Notes: generated from the letters alone by a model not told the origin. Numbered from the stretch's first letter, positions 23,861-37,440 are shown. The stretch: 64,000 bases of DNA from Brachionus rotundiformis (GCA_016802295.1 JAESIW010000137.1:6196439-6260438); one strand, 5' to 3'. Numbers and translations are program-made.

Positions 23861-25038
23861 GTCAGTGTTTGAACAGAAAAACAGGAGATTTTTTATACTA
23901 TTCCGAATCGACAACTCATTAATAAGTATCATTTTAATTTTATTTTTAGTACCTTAAGTGTGAATTTTAGTATCATTTTTATTTTTTTTTTAGTAGCAGA
24001 AAAATAAATTTAGTATCAGAATAAAATATAAGTCTTTTTTAAATTTAATACTTAAAATGATAAATCTAAATAAGAGAATACTGCCACGTTGTAACATGTT
24101 CAATTGTATTTCTTGACTGTTCATCAGCTCTACATATTGGATATCTTCTGATGTCTAACTGTATCATTAAATTGTTCTTGTCTCTTGTAATTAGTATCAT
24201 TATTTCTTTATTCTCTTTTAATTGTTTTATTTTTCTGTTCCACAGTCCATTTTAGAACAAAGTATACAGTTTTTAAAGAGCATGAACGTTCTAGAGCAGT
24301 TATTAGAGTTCAAAGGTTCAGAGCTTGTTCTAGAGCATGTGTTTAAGTAATCCTCATGGATAAAATTTATTGGAACATTCAGTCAAAAGAGTTCTGATTC
24401 TACATCTGTTGTTACCGTTTGTACTTTTAAAATAATCAAAATTTTTACAGATTTTTATGTAAATATAAGATTTTATTTAGAAAATGATTTTGTTTATAGA
24501 GCTTCTTTTTGATGGCTTATAATGCTTAGCGGCAAAAAAAGGCATATCTTAAGCCTAGGTCTGTACAATAAGACCAAAATTTGGAAATTTTGCAACAAAA
24601 AAAAACACAAAATCATTATATAATTATTAAGAATTATTAAAAAAATAAATTCCATTTCGAATTAAAGAAAATAAATACAAAACAAATTATTTTTGTTTAT
24701 ACATAATTTTAATTTGAAATGCTGAAATTTTTTTTGATTTGGTATCATAGCAAAAATAAGGCATGTCTTATAGATTTTAATAATTATACTTTTTTCAATA
24801 TTATTGGGCTTATTTTCTTAATTTTTGGCGCTGGAGCAAGAAATAATATTATTTTTACCAAAAAAAAGCTTGTAATTTCTTATTTTAAAACAGAATACTA
24901 TTCACGGCAACGAGAAGTAAATATGCCCAATTTAACTTTAATAAAAAACAAAGAATAATAATTTAAATTTTTATTAATTAAGAAAAGAAAATATTTTTTT
25001 TACTAACAATAAAATAAAAATTAATTTTAAACATAAAT

Positions 25039-28000
25039 TTATATTTTAATAGTTGTCATTTTAATATGTGTTGTCTTTTCATTTATTGATTTGTTTTTTC
25101 TTGGTAAATTTTGTGAGCCCAAAGTTGACGAACTAGATGATGACACTGTTCTAGGCTTGGTAATTGGCGACTCGGAATTATTTTTAGACAAGATTCTAAT
25201 TTTGCTTTGGCTCTGAAGCCCATTCTTTTGACCAAGCTTAATGCTTGTCTTTTTAGCTTTGGTAGACACTGTCTCATTCATGTACAAGGAATTATTTGAC
25301 TTGACAATTTGGTTATCATTGAATGTAATATGGACTGAATGTCTTGCATCAACCAGTGGCTTTGAGCAAGACTTGGTTCGACCAATGATTGGACAAACTG
25401 ACCGTCTCTTAACTTCTTTTCTATCACATTCTTTTTTGACCTCTATTTCATTCGAATTGCCCATAGACGAATTGGACTGAGTCTCGAAGCCTTCGTCTTT
25501 TAGCGCTTCATTTGTTTTAGAATCTTGGCAAATTTTGGCAAAAGCACAGTTGGAATTCTGGTGCCTGTCAGCTCTTGACTTAGAACTCACATCATTTGAC
25601 ATGTTCTCGAAAAAGGCCAATTTTTCTTCAAGATTATTTTTAGGCTCGCGGGACCTTTTCACGCAAATATTGGAGTCCTCTTGCTCAAAATTTTTGTACA
25701 TGGATGCCAATTTTTGAAATTCTTCCATTTTCCTAAGACCAGATAACCTGTTTGATTTCCTATCTGAATTCTCGCTTTCATTCTCTTTTAATAAGCTCAT
25801 TGATTTGCCTTTTTTGCCATCCGACTTGGACACATCATACTGGTTGCTGGACAAGCTTCGCCTTATTTTTACCGAGTCCACTACATCACATGAAGTGTTA
25901 ACCAGCTCTCTGTTTGTCTCGGTGTCATCATGCAAAAATCGGACAAAATTAGAGCCCGGATGAGACAGTCTATTGAATGGTCTTGATCTACTACTTCGGT
26001 AATTTATCACAACTCCATCCAATTCATCCAAATAGGTCTCTGTACCAAACTGATCTGAATTTTTTTTTGGTGTTATTTTCTCTTTTAAAGTTGGAACACT
26101 TTGATTTGATTCTGATTTGGCACCTTTGGCGTTCTAGCGCAAAATAAAATAGATATGAGCAAATGATGGTAAAAATGGTACAAATTTAAAAATTTATTTT
26201 TTTATCAAAAATCATTAAATTATTAATATTATTTCAAATAATGGTAATTTTGATAATTTTAAATATAATAATTGGTTTTGGTGAGTCAATTTGGAATCCA
26301 ACTTATTAAAACAATGAAAAAATTTTTATATTAATTAATTTATTTGGCTTCAAAAAACTCAAGTAATATGTTTTCAAAAACCAGATTTTATACGCTTTAA
26401 TAACAAAGGAAAGAGTTAAAATTAAAAATAATTATTCATATTTGGGTCTCTCAATTTGGTTTGGACTAAATTCGAAAAATTCAAGCAAAAATTAATCAAA
26501 ATTTTAATTGAGCTGATTACTAAGAATAAAAAGTTAAATGATTTTAAAATATTCCTGTTGCTAAAACAGTAAATTAGCTAAAAGTTAAAAAAAATAAACT
26601 AAATTTTTTGTTATATTAAAAAAATAGCCTTAAACCAGGCCTAAAATTAAAATTAATGCGGGAAAATATCATTAAATCTTAAATCTATTAACTTGTAAAA
26701 CAAGCATGATTCTTGAAATTTGAACAATTAACTCTAAATTTTAAAGAATAGTATACCTAATTAAAAGAAAAAAAATAAATCTTAGTTATATCATGAGATT
26801 ACTTAACAAATTTTGTCTTGCTTGTCATTTTGTTTAAAAATTATACTTTTAATTATTTTAATAGCTCAATTTGGAAGACCTCTATGGAAACAAGCTACCA
26901 CAAAATCACATAAACTTTCATTGCGATATTCAATTGGTATGAGTATTGATAAGTCTGGTAGTTCTTGAACTAGTCGTACTGTAAAATTACCCTATTGTTT
27001 TTACGCGCTAATAATTTAATAAACTATTTAAAAACTATTATTCAATAACCAATACTTTCTGATCAGTAAAGACAATCAAAAATTATTAATGACTCAGTCA
27101 TATTCCAAAAATGACAACAAAAATTTTTTTTCAATTAAAAAAAATTTAAGTTCTAATTTATTAAATTAATTGATTATCTAAAAGTTAACAAGCAATTCCA
27201 TAAATATGTATTTCAATTGTTTTTTTTTGGTTTTTGCTTCCTGGAGAAATGCTAACCTAATTTTATTCCATGAAGCTTTGGTTCTTGATCGCATATTTCA
27301 AAAACTTTTCCCAAAGTTAAATTTTTATTCGAATTTAATTTTTTAAAAGATTTTTTTTATCCTAATAACCTCCTTGAAATTCACATAATCAAATAATAAC
27401 TAACATTTAATTAACACTAGAGAGCCCGGCTGATTAATTACAAACATTTCAAATTAAAATATCAAAAGAAATAGAAAAAATTTATTTAAAATATGATTAA
27501 AAAATTTAAGCTGTATTTAAGTTTCTTTGATTAATTTTTGATAACTTTATTCTTTGGGATAATAATTTTAAAAACCTCTCGGGCTTTCTACTGTTAAGAA
27601 AAAAAATTTTTTTAATTTATTTTCTTTATATCATTTTTAATAAAGATAAATGTCAAAGATAAAAAAATTACCTTTATTTTTTCGGCGAAGGTGTACAGAG
27701 TGTTAAAACATTCTTCTAGTCTAAAACTAACTGGATCTTCACAAAAATAATTTGCCAACTTCAAGTTCCATTCTTCAAATCTGTTTTCCTTGTTTTTCAG
27801 CTCGTTTATATTTTTTACAGCTATCTAATGAAGAAAAAATCTTATCAACTATTAAATTATCTTTCATATTAACTTACCTTGAAAAAATCCTTCAAGTCAC
27901 CCATTGAGTTGACACAAAATAACTGTTCATACAAATGTTTTACCTTGTCGGCAAAGACAAAAAAATCGCTTATAAACACCTCAGTTTGAACACTGAGCAC

Positions 28001-31000
28001 GTCTTTAAGAGTTGCCATTATTTCCTCTGGCAAAAGTAGAATATCTTTTTTTTGCACCTGAACTCTCTTAGGATATTTCAATTAATTATTAATATAATTT
28101 TTATTTATTAAAAGTGTACTTGGACTATCAATTGAAGGAGAGTGGTTGAATTTTGGTTGGACTTCATGTCACAGAGCTTGTTAAGTGAGGACAATTTAAA
28201 GCCTGCTGCGTTTCCAGAATAGCAGCCCTTTTTGGTACAAAATTTAATTAATTGTCTTTCTAGGATAAGATATTTTTACGTGATTGAGAAAATTTCCTGC
28301 CTTACAGATAAACAGCAGAAGCTGAGGTAAATATCTACTATCAAAGATGGCTTGGCAAGCATTGAGAACCGAGTCAAAGGTTTTGTTGAAAAAATAGACC
28401 TGGTTATAAAATTCTTCTTTGACAATTAAGCACTCAATCCGAAGTTTGTAGCTTAATTTGGATATTTAATTAAAAATTTTAAAAAATTTGAAGATTTTTT
28501 TACTTAGGGATTTTTATTAATTTTAATAGAAACTTTTCAGCCTGGCCAAGTTTATCAATGTCACCAGAGTATCCATTCAAAATTTCGATCTAAATTCACA
28601 ATTTATTATCGTTAAAGATAAGTAATTAATTAAATTACTTCATGTGAATCAGGAAGTATNNNNNNNNNNNNNNNNNNNNNNNNNNNNNNNNNNNNNNNNN
28701 NNNNNNNNNNNNNNNNNNNNNNNNNNNNNNNNNNNNNNNNNNNNNNNNNNNNNNNNNNNNNNNNNNNNNNNNNNNNNNNNNNNNNNNNNNNNNNNNNNNN
28801 NNNNNNNNNNNNNNNNNNNNNNNNNNNNNNNNNNNNNNNNNNNNNNNNNNNNNNNNNNNNNNNNNNNNNNNNNNNNNNNNNNNNNNNNNNNNNNNNNNNN
28901 NNNNNNNNNNNNNNNNNNNNNNNNNNNNNNNNNNNNNNNNNNNNNNNNNNNNNNNNNNNNNNNNNNNNNNNNNNNNNNNNNNNNNNNNNNNNNNNNNNNN
29001 NNNNNNNNNNNNNNNNNNNNNNNNNNNNNNNNNNNNNNNNNNNNNNNNNNNNNNNNNNNNNNNNNNNNNNNNNNNNNNNNNNNNNNNNNNNNNNNNNNNN
29101 NNNNNNNNNNNNNNNNNNNNNNNNNNNNNNNNNNNNNNNNNNNNNNNNNNNNNNNNNNNNNNNNNNNNNNNNNNNNNNNNNNNNNNNNNNNNNNNNNNNN
29201 NNNNNNNNNNNNNNNNNNNNNNNNNNNNNNNCTCAGTTTGAACACTGAGCACGTCTTTAAGAGTTGCCATTATTTCCTCTGGCAAAAGTAGAAGATCTTT
29301 TTTTTGCACCTGAACTCTCTTAGGATATTTCAACTAATTATTAGTATAATTTTTATTTTATTAAAAGTGTACTTGGACTATCAATTGAAGGAGAGTGGTT
29401 GAATTTTGGTTGGACTTCATGTCACAGAGCTTGTTAAGTGAGGACAATTTAAAGCCTGCTGCGTTTCCAGAATAGCAGCCCTTTTTGGTACAAAATTTAA
29501 TTAATTGTCTTTCTAGGATAAGATATTTTTACGTGATTGAGAAAATTTCCTGCCTTACAGATAAACAGCAGAAGCTGAGGTAAATATCTACTATCAAAGA
29601 TGGCTTGGCAAGCATTGAGAACCGAGTCAAAGGTTTTGTTGAAAAAATAGACCTGGTTATAAAATTCTTCTTTGACAATTAAGCACTCAATCCGAAGTTT
29701 GTAGCTTAATTTGGATATTTAATTAAAAATTTTAAAAAATTTGAAGATTTTTTTACTTGGGGATTTTTATTAATTTTAATAGAAACTTTTCAGCCTGGCC
29801 AAGTTTATCAATGTCACCAGAGTATCCATTCAAAATTTCGATCTAAATTCACAATTTATTATCTTTAAAGATAAGTAATTAATTAAATTACTTCATGTGA
29901 ATCAGGAAGTATTTTTAGCAGGGCTTCAAAGTTTTCCAAGTCAAACAGTTGATTGTTTCCCATCAAGTTTTGGCAAATTTCATTTGGATCACTGAAAAAA
30001 AAAGCTTTTATTTAATATGATTTATTAAATTTTGATTGACACTGAGCGAATAAGAAATAGTTATTTAATTTTAAATTTAAAAAAAAAAGTTAAAAAATTA
30101 TTTATTTTAGATAATGATCATTAACTTTAATTTGATAAAAAAAAAACTTTTTTATAGTGTTTATATAGTTTATTTAATTTATTACTGAATAAATAAAATT
30201 TATTAAATTTTTTGAAGTTATTTATTAATTTGATTGAAATTTTAGTGTTTGCTGGTTAAAAAAAATATGATAGAAGATTTAAAATCAAGAATTTCTTGAT
30301 AGGATGATTTTTAATCATCAAGATCATTATCTAAGAAGTCTATTCAACTATGTCTAGTGCTTTATCTATAGGTCTAGAAAAAACAATTGTAAGCCTTAAA
30401 AAAGATATTAGAGCAACGGATTAGCAAGTAGTTTGTCGCTGGGAAAGAATTTGAATGCTATAGATAAAAATTTTATGTTCAAAGCAAATCAAATAAGACT
30501 GATAAAATATTATTTTAATTAAAAGAGTTTAATTGTTGGAAGCTAGCTAATGTTTCAACACTACATAAAAGTGGCTCAAGAAATGCTGTTTCAAACTAAA
30601 GACCAATCTCATTAACATCGAAAGTTAATTAGCATGGTTTTATGCCATGCAAATCATGCACCATAAATCTAATTGAGTCTGTTAACAGATTTAAATGTGA
30701 AGTCGAAAATGTAAACTTTGTCGATATCATATACCCTGACTTTTCTAAAGCGTTTGATTAAGTCTCGCAAAGAAAACTTTTAACAAAATTAAGAGCATAT
30801 GATATTGTAAATGGACAATATGAACGGATTAAATCATTTATTCTTAATAGGAAGCAGAGATTTGATTTGGTGATGTAGTTTGAGAATGGGAAGAGGTCAC
30901 TAGTAGGTTCTATCAAGGGTTAGATTTGGGCCCGATTTTGTTCATTTACATAAACGATCTTCAATTCAAAGTCCATGTTTATCATATGCACACGACTTGA

Positions 31001-33037
31001 AAATATTGGGGGTTTTTAATAAGAATGGATTAATATTGACTGAGCTTCAAAATGATCTCTTTGAATTAAGTAACTACAAAGCAAAATGGTCTACTAAACA
31101 AAATGTATTAGAGAGTAAAACAATGTATATTGATCGAAATAGGAATAAAAATGGATATACAGTTTTAATCTTGTATGGGACAGTGACTCTTAAAGAAACT
31201 GTTGAAGAAAAGGACATCGGTGATGTTGTATCTAATGACCTAAAATGGAACAAACAATGTTCATCTGCGGCATCTTAAGTCAACAGAGTGTTAGGTCAAA
31301 ATACATGTATGTTTGGACAAATAAATTTTTAGACTGTTAAACATGGGACTTGTCAGACCGCATCTTGAATACGCTGTAAGTGTTTGGAATCCTTCAAAGA
31401 TGATGCCAGGTTTCTTTGAAGGAAAAGCCATACAAAGAAAGTCTTAAGACTTTGACTCAATGAGCTTAGATGATCGTAGAACAAGAGCGGAAAAAAGTCA
31501 ACCGTCACGAGAATATCAACCTAATGAAAGGTGTGAACCAGGCTACAAGTTTGAATCTGGACTTAAGCAGAAAACATAACATGAAACTAGAGAAAGAAAT
31601 TTGCAAACAAGCTACATCAAGATATAACTTTCTCTACTTTATCGCATAGTGTTTTCAATTCATAAACAATTGATAGCTTTAAAGCGGGTATCGACAGAGA
31701 AGTGTTTGATATTGAACAAAGAAAGAAACGAAAGACTGGCACAGCTCTTATAGAGCTAAATACCGGAAGGCATTAGTATATATTTCTATACTTCAATCTC
31801 ATAACTACCACTTCTACTATGATTGTTAAAAATATAATTGTATGGCTTTGACGCAGGCTAAATTTAAGTGCACTGTGAAAGAATTTGAATGCCTTATAGA
31901 TATAAATTGTCTTAAGATTATCAATTAATTTGTAATTTAATTTAAATAATTTTTTTGTAGCACGCTTTACATACTATGTAAATTTGAAAAATAAATAATT
32001 TTATAAAAATATTTTCTCAACTAATTTAAAAATTGTTAGGTTTAATTTTAGGTAAATAACAAAAGATCGATTTTATCAATGAGTTATAAAATTTTTTTAT
32101 ATTATTTAAAGATTAACTCATTAAATTAAAATGATATTTTGAATTGATTATCAGCTTAAATATCTTGTTATTTTTCTTTAAATAACAATTTAATTTTGAA
32201 TAAAATTAATTAAAAAAATAACTGTGTCTTTGAATTTGGTATTTATTTGATATGAAGTGATTCTCTTCCTATTCTAATAAACAAAAATTTGATTACTGTT
32301 CCATGTTGTATTCCAAGAACCATTTTTGACTTAAAGTAAAGCCAATATGGCTTAAAGAATGTATTCTATAGTAAAAGACCAGTTTTACAAACAAATAGAT
32401 TAAGTTGAGACCTGGTTGAGTGTTACAAAATAAGCAAAGGTTTGGAAAAGGTGAACTGGGTATTCATAAACGCTGACATAAGCCATAACCACAATTATCA
32501 AAATCAAGAGAGAGAAAGCAAAAAACACAAGATGGCACAATTAATAAATATGATAGACTTCCAAGAACTGTGGTGGATGCAAAAAAAATTTTGACAGCAT
32601 TTCACTACTCCAATTTTTGTTACTTACCATCTAAACTGCTTGAGAAAAATGTTAATATTGAGGCTTTTTTTGCTCTCCAGAAGATTAATCCTGTCACTTG
32701 AATGCATCAATTTGAATTCTCTGATCAAAGTCGAGTCTCTTCGGTCATCAATTTTTTTCGCCTCGACAAAATACTGCTCCAAATGAGAGTAAAAGTCGGC
32801 ATCGAACGGAACCATGTCCGCTTGCAGGGCATATTTGGTCCATATGTTGTCTTTGCCGGCAATTCTGTTCAGCGGTATTTTGGACCATGTGAACTGTTTG
32901 AGCTTGAAGCTGGACTTTGGCACTAGTTGTTGTGGCAGCGAGACCGAGTCAATTTTGTGTTCGGTCTTGCGCACAAGCTCGAAGCGAAAGTCTGGCAAAG
33001 GCGGCGGTGGTGGCGGTATTGACGCTGACACTGGCAT
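25039..33037 (-). CDS. FHDC1: FH2-domain formin, FHDC1/INF type
   Basis: This is an actin nucleator/elongator. Exons: 32628-33037, 29892-29991, 29757-29842, 29533-29704, 29373-29480, 27878-28066, 27672-27824 and 25039-26133. They total 770 codons plus stop, with all phases consistent. ATG 33037 is chosen because the short FH1 stretch (SASIPPPPPPLP) follows at once and vertebrate FHDC1 also starts almost directly with FH1. An upstream exon is possible, since an acceptor-like TTTTAG precedes 33047. FH2 signatures in order: LKQFTWSKIP, NIWTKYA, LLESKKSLNINIFLKQF, NYKLRIEC, KAGNFLNH, GNAAGFKLSSLNKL, YFCEDPVSF. The DID/GBD region of diaphanous-type formins is absent. The ~360-residue tail is basic and serine-rich (SSSSSSTLGSQNLPRKNK), like the microtubule-binding tail of FHDC1. 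INF2 is the alternative family. The N gap splits the gene and duplicates its middle exons. Confidence 0.85.
26134..27671 (-). other. Last intron of the formin gene
   Basis: A 1.5 kb intron between FAEKIK and NAKGAKS. It holds the piggyBac-like MITE at 27411-27597 and otherwise AT-rich sequence. No missed FH2 exon was seen. Confidence 0.6.
27411..27597. mobile_element. PiggyBac-like MITE
   Basis: 187 bp bounded by TTAA on both sides. Left end TTAACACTAGAGAGCCCG; right end, inverted, TTAACAGTAGAAAGCCCG (two mismatches). TTAA targets with CAC/CAG-type inverted ends are typical of piggyBac-derived non-autonomous elements. A decayed inverted copy lies at 18228-18412. Confidence 0.8.
27980..28659. 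repeat. Left copy of the ~680 bp sequence flanking the N gap
   Basis: It begins CTCAGTTTGAACACTGAGC and ends TCAGGAAGTAT at the gap. It is nearly identical, in the same orientation, to 29232-29912, with only a handful of substitutions (for example GAATATC versus GAAGATC) and 1 bp of indel. It contains second copies of the formin exons that are also present at 29373-29912. Confidence 0.95.
28660..29231. other. Assembly gap (572 N)
   Basis: A run of N. The contig on its left ends with sequence found inside the contig on its right, and the right contig starts with sequence found inside the left one, so the gap is probably not real missing DNA. Confidence 0.95.
29232..29912. repeat. Right copy of the ~680 bp sequence flanking the N gap
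   Basis: It starts exactly at the gap edge and matches 27980-28659 end to end, after which unique sequence (exon 29892-29991) continues. The small differences look like alleles of one locus. Confidence 0.95.
30540..31820 (+). mobile_element. CR1/jockey-like LINE, RT domain to 3' end, decayed
   Basis: This is the most complete element in the window. In order on the plus strand: ANVSTLHKSGS...RPISLTS (RT start), FVDIIYPDFSKAFD (RT block A), INDLQF-like sequence, YAHDLKILG (the YADD box with its second-last residue altered to H), an 93-codon open segment (30997-31278), RPHLEYAVSVWNPSK, and a 3'UTR almost identical to 10,555-10,925 ending in ACTACC-type triplets. Stops and frameshifts plus the YAHD change make it inactive. 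It sits in the large first intron of the formin, antisense to it. Confidence 0.85.
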
Positions 33038-33047
33038 ATCATTCAAT

Positions 33048-36000
33048 CTAAAATAGCTTATCAAGTTTTAAAAGCAAACTTGACTTAATCAACTCTTTTC
33101 TAAATACAGAAAAAATTGTCTATTTACTTAAGTATTTTGGAGTTATGCAACAAGACTTAACACTTTTATATCAAAACAAGATAATACTCAAGTTTGTGGA
33201 TAGGGGTCTAAATCGCCTTGGGTGAATCACCTATTAATCTCGTTAATTTAGCTTTTCTTATCAATCACGACGCTCAAACGTCACAGAACGTGTGTAACCC
33301 AAATTTTCCATTCTATTAAACAAGAAAAATCTGCGGGTAATTGTTTATATTATGTAAATTAAACAATTAAAAGTTTAACCTATTTAAAATGGGGCTATTG
33401 GTTGGGACTTTTGGTTGGGGCTTTGGGGGGAAATTGAAGTCTCAAGAACGCGGCAGGAAATGGATATTGGAGAGCGCCAAATAAAAACGGAAATATTCAA
33501 ATTAACTCTTTAGATTCTTTTTTTTTAAACAAACAGCATTTAAATTAAATTTAATTTAATTTTGCCAAAGCTCTAATGGATTTTATTCTAAGAAAAAGAA
33601 ATTTCTTTTTTTTTTTCTAATTATTCTGACTAAGTAATTTAGCGGATAGTTTGTCAAGTAATCAAAGTTGGATTTAAGCCTTTGTAAATTTGTAAATAAG
33701 ACTCGAAAATTTGTTAAATATGTCAATTTTTAAATCACAAAACTATTTATTTTAATTTACATAAAGCTTAAAAAAATATCACTTTGCCTATAATTGTTGA
33801 AAATTAATTAATAAATTTTTGAATGAAAAAAAATTTCTTTTTTTTTAATTCTAATACTCTTTTTATCTTAAAAAATTGTTTTTATCTGCTAGTCAAGTTT
33901 TTATGTTTGTTTCAGAATTATTATCTATTGTAAAAAAGAGTATTTGGTAAATTCATTTGGTTAATGTAGCATGCAAGAAAATGATACAATTGATAAGTCA
34001 GCTTGGAAATTATTTTCTTCCAACGTAAAGCTGCCTTATTCAGAATCAGATAATTATTTGGTTTAAGAGCTAGTTTGTTCCAAAATCTTGAAATCGAAAT
34101 AGATAAAAACATTTACTCAAATGCTTAATATTTTTAATTTAGTTTTATTAAAATTTTTTATTTAAATTTATTAATTATTAGAAAAAAAGCATTAAATATT
34201 AAGAAATTAATTTTCATTTTAAAAATTTCTTTATGTTAAATTAATTTTAAAAGCCTATTAATAATATTTTTTGTTATCATTTTATACTTATTCATACTCT
34301 AATAGGTTATTTATTTTTATACTAAATAATTTGGATAATAATAATTATTTAGATTATTGAAAATAAGTGATTAATCAAACATATTGTATTGTTAATTATC
34401 AGAAAATCATTAACTTTAATTTAATTGAATTGAATTTACTTAAATTTATTTATTATTAATTATGGTTAGCCTTTTTAATTGATAAAAAGATGGGCAAAAG
34501 ATACTAAATCATTAAAATTCAGTCTTTCGAAATATGGTAAATTTTACCAAAACACTTTGTTGTTATAATATGTATAATATTTTAAAATGAGTAATTACAA
34601 GATTTTATTATGTATAGATTTATAAATCCTTTGACTAAAAAAATCTAATTTAAAGAATAGAATTAGTTAAGCCTATACTTCAAGAGTTATTCTCTACAAT
34701 AATGGAAAATGAACAAAACCAAAATATTGGCAATAGTTGGCAGAAAGTTTTAGCCTAATTTTTTTACGAGCAAAAAAATAATGCTTCTTTTTTTTATAAA
34801 ATTAAATTTTTATCATATATAAATATTCTAATAATGGAAGTAAAAATATTAGAAAAACTTGCAACTTAATTATATGACCAGACTGTAACAATCGCTTCAA
34901 CAATTTGGTCTAAAGCCGTTCAAAATTGGAGCATTGACTAAGAGTTTCGTAACCATCCTTTACGCGATTAGAACAACATAATGATATTAATTTATATAAT
35001 TTTGTTAATTAAAAAATTAAGCAAACAAAACTACCACTAGTTACGACCTTTTCCCATCAGCGACTTGATTCCTTTTCTCTTTGGAAGCTGGCAAAAAGCA
35101 TATCAAATACTGAGCCATGTTTTCAATTATTTTGCTTAACCAGTTTAACTATTTTGTTCCCATTTCATAAAGTCAAAGTTAAATCAAGCTCGATTGTAGA
35201 CCTAGTAAACAAAATGTCTTGAACTGTCTACAACCGTGGCCCGGTTACATCACTTTTATCAATCTCTAGCCTAATGACAAATGACATCAAATACTTTACA
35301 TTATAAATTAACTCATTTAAATAATAAAACCTGCTCCGCTATATCATATACCATGGCGTTCTTATTAATTAATGAAACGCAATCAACTTCCAATTTATAA
35401 GGGTTATTACTTAGGCAGTGACCAGACTTTAAGTATAATACACCTAATACTGAAGGAAAAAATATTTTCAACATAGCCTATAACATATTTTAGACATTAA
35501 GTATATTTTTTTATCAAGTTTAATATTTTAATAACACTTAATGTAAGATGGACTGGGGTTTATTTTGGGCTAGGGCGGCTGTATTTTAAATTAAAAAAGA
35601 CAAATCACAGATAGAGTCAAATGTTGCCAATGCTGCATTTTCATATAAAACCATTTATATTTGGAGCAAAAAATAAAATTAAAACAATACATGTGTGAAT
35701 TTTATTTGAATTAAAATCAATTTAGAAAAAAAATTTAAATAAATAAAGTAAAATAAAATAACTTTTGTTCCTTTAATTTCAATTCCAAGGTTACTCAATC
35801 GACATGAAGACCGATTAACACTTCATTTATTTAATTATTATCAAATAATCTTATAAATTAATTATAAATTAATAAAATTGAAATTTAAAGATTATTTTAA
35901 AAAGCAAAACATTGAAATATTTAAATTATATTTAGTTCTTTAAAATGCTTAATTTTAAGCTTAATGTAACAAAGTAACAAACTCTCGCTGAATAGTTTGA

Positions 36001-36800
36001 GCTTAAATTATTTATTTAATAAAGCTTTTTTTATAATAATTAATACATTTTAGAATTATTTTTCAGATTTTGTAATTTTTAGAGATAAAGAATGGTCATG
36101 CCAATGATAAAGGGAGAAAAAAGCAGAAAAGTAAAACTTAAAACAACTCAGTTTAGGAATTGACTTTATTTAATAAACATGGTAAGCCATACCGAGGGTC
36201 GCCGGACATTGGACACTAATACAACTAAGTTCGTTGGTTGATAGATGTACAGGTTAGATTAAATCTAAGCAATGGTGAAAAATGGGTCTATGGTTTTGAA
36301 TTTTCAACTAAATGAAATACCATTTAAAACTTATGATAAGATATTTATTATTTAAATGAAAAATTCTAATTAAATTAAAATTTTTTTCATAATAATTTTT
36401 AATTGATTAAAATTTGAAAAAATGATATGAATAACATAAATTTTTTATTTTATTTATTAATAAATTTTAACTCAAAAAGCAAATTTTAGCATATTCAGGG
36501 GTTGTGAAGTTCCTTTCAATTCGATCGTTTCAATTCAGAAAACTTGAATAACTTTTTTACCTTAAGGAATAATTTAGTTCTTTAAAATGCTTGATCTTTA
36601 AGCAACTTTGCTTGATTCGAAAATATATTTCTGCACAAATTCTGTAAAGTATTAATTTTATATTTTTTCAAAAAAAACAATTGAGAAAAATTCAATTCTT
36701 ATAAAGAAAATTGAAAAAAAATTTTTTTTCTTAATACTTATGTTATTCAAATTGAACCGGTTTACCATCACTATGCGTGAAGTCTGGATTAATCAGACAG
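33048..36800. other. Spacer upstream of the formin gene
   Basis: AT-rich sequence with long poly-A and poly-T stretches and no supported gene. It contains the left copy of a ~150 bp direct repeat (35625-35773). Short near-repeats (TTTAGTTCTTTAAAATGCTT) occur at about 35,932 and 36,570. Confidence 0.5.
35625..35773. repeat. Dispersed direct repeat, copy 1
   Basis: About 150 bp including ATTTGGAGCAAAAAATAAAA and ACAATACATGTGTGAATTTT. It is nearly identical to 37786-37936 in the same orientation. Non-coding. The family is unknown. Confidence 0.8.
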
Positions 36801-36810
36801 TAAGCAATAT

Positions 36811-37440
36811 TAGTCACTCAATATGTTATCTAGTTTGTTTTTGAATAAGTCAATTGTTTTCGATTCGATTACCTCAATTGTCAGTTTGTTCCAATCGCTA
36901 ACAACTCTGTTAGTAAAAAAATTATACCTCGGTAAACAATTTTTTGTAAGTTCTCTTGTTAGTCTGTATCGATTACGTCTTGTATTATATGTACTAACAC
37001 CTTCCAAATGTTCGCTATACCAACTCGTCAAGTCCACTCATTGACTTGTACTTTTGTATTAGATCACCGTGTCTCCTTCTTGTCGAAAGTGTTGTAAGAT
37101 TCAGTTTTTGAGTCTTTCTGAATAACCTAGCTCACTAAATCCATTTATTTTTCGTGTAGCTCTTCTCTGTACTCTCTCAAGTGTATCAATATCTTTCTTC
37201 ACGGTATGGATTCCAAACTGAGACTGCATATTCGAGATGGGACCGAACTAGACTTGTGTACATTTTTTTTTATAAAAAACTTGAATCATGGTTACTGAAA
37301 CCATTTAATACTTGCCCAAGAATTCTGTTTGCTCTTGCCAATGAAGCACATATTTGCTTAGACCATTTCATGTCGGTATTTACTATGATTCCTAGATCTT
37401 TCTGTTCAGAAGCCTTCGTCAATTTGTAGATAAAAGATGA
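36811..37440 (-). mobile_element. LINE (CR1-like) ORF2 C-terminal remnant
   Basis: The minus strand reads, with breaks, SEQKDLGIIVNTDMKWSKQ, SLARANRILG, SLVRSHLEYAVSVWNPYR, RRRHGDLIQKYKSM, then an open segment ending NFFTNRVVSDWNKLTIEVIE and FKNKLDNILSD. This is the complete C-terminal signature of a CR1-type ORF2, interrupted by stops. Confidence 0.85.

Larger units (their letters stand above)
21730..25038. other. Spacer between the EGF gene and the formin gene
   Basis: AT-rich, mostly without signal. It includes the EGF gene's upstream region, a transposon-like broken frame (23542-23860) and, at about 24,275-24,340, two copies of GTTCTAGAGCA. No gene could be supported. A 79-codon frame at 24719 has the composition of random AT-rich DNA. 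Confidence 0.5.

Noticed and set aside
24275..24345. Heat-shock-type elements (GAACGTTCTAGAGC)
   Set aside because: Two short repeats without a nearby gene start. No functional support.
24090..24420. LTR starting TGTAACATG
   Set aside because: No matching second copy, no TG...CA end, no primer-binding site or polypurine tract. The nearby minus-strand remnant is in the wrong position for it.
28635..29333. Long open frames across the N run
   Set aside because: They consist almost entirely of undetermined bases and are not evidence of coding.
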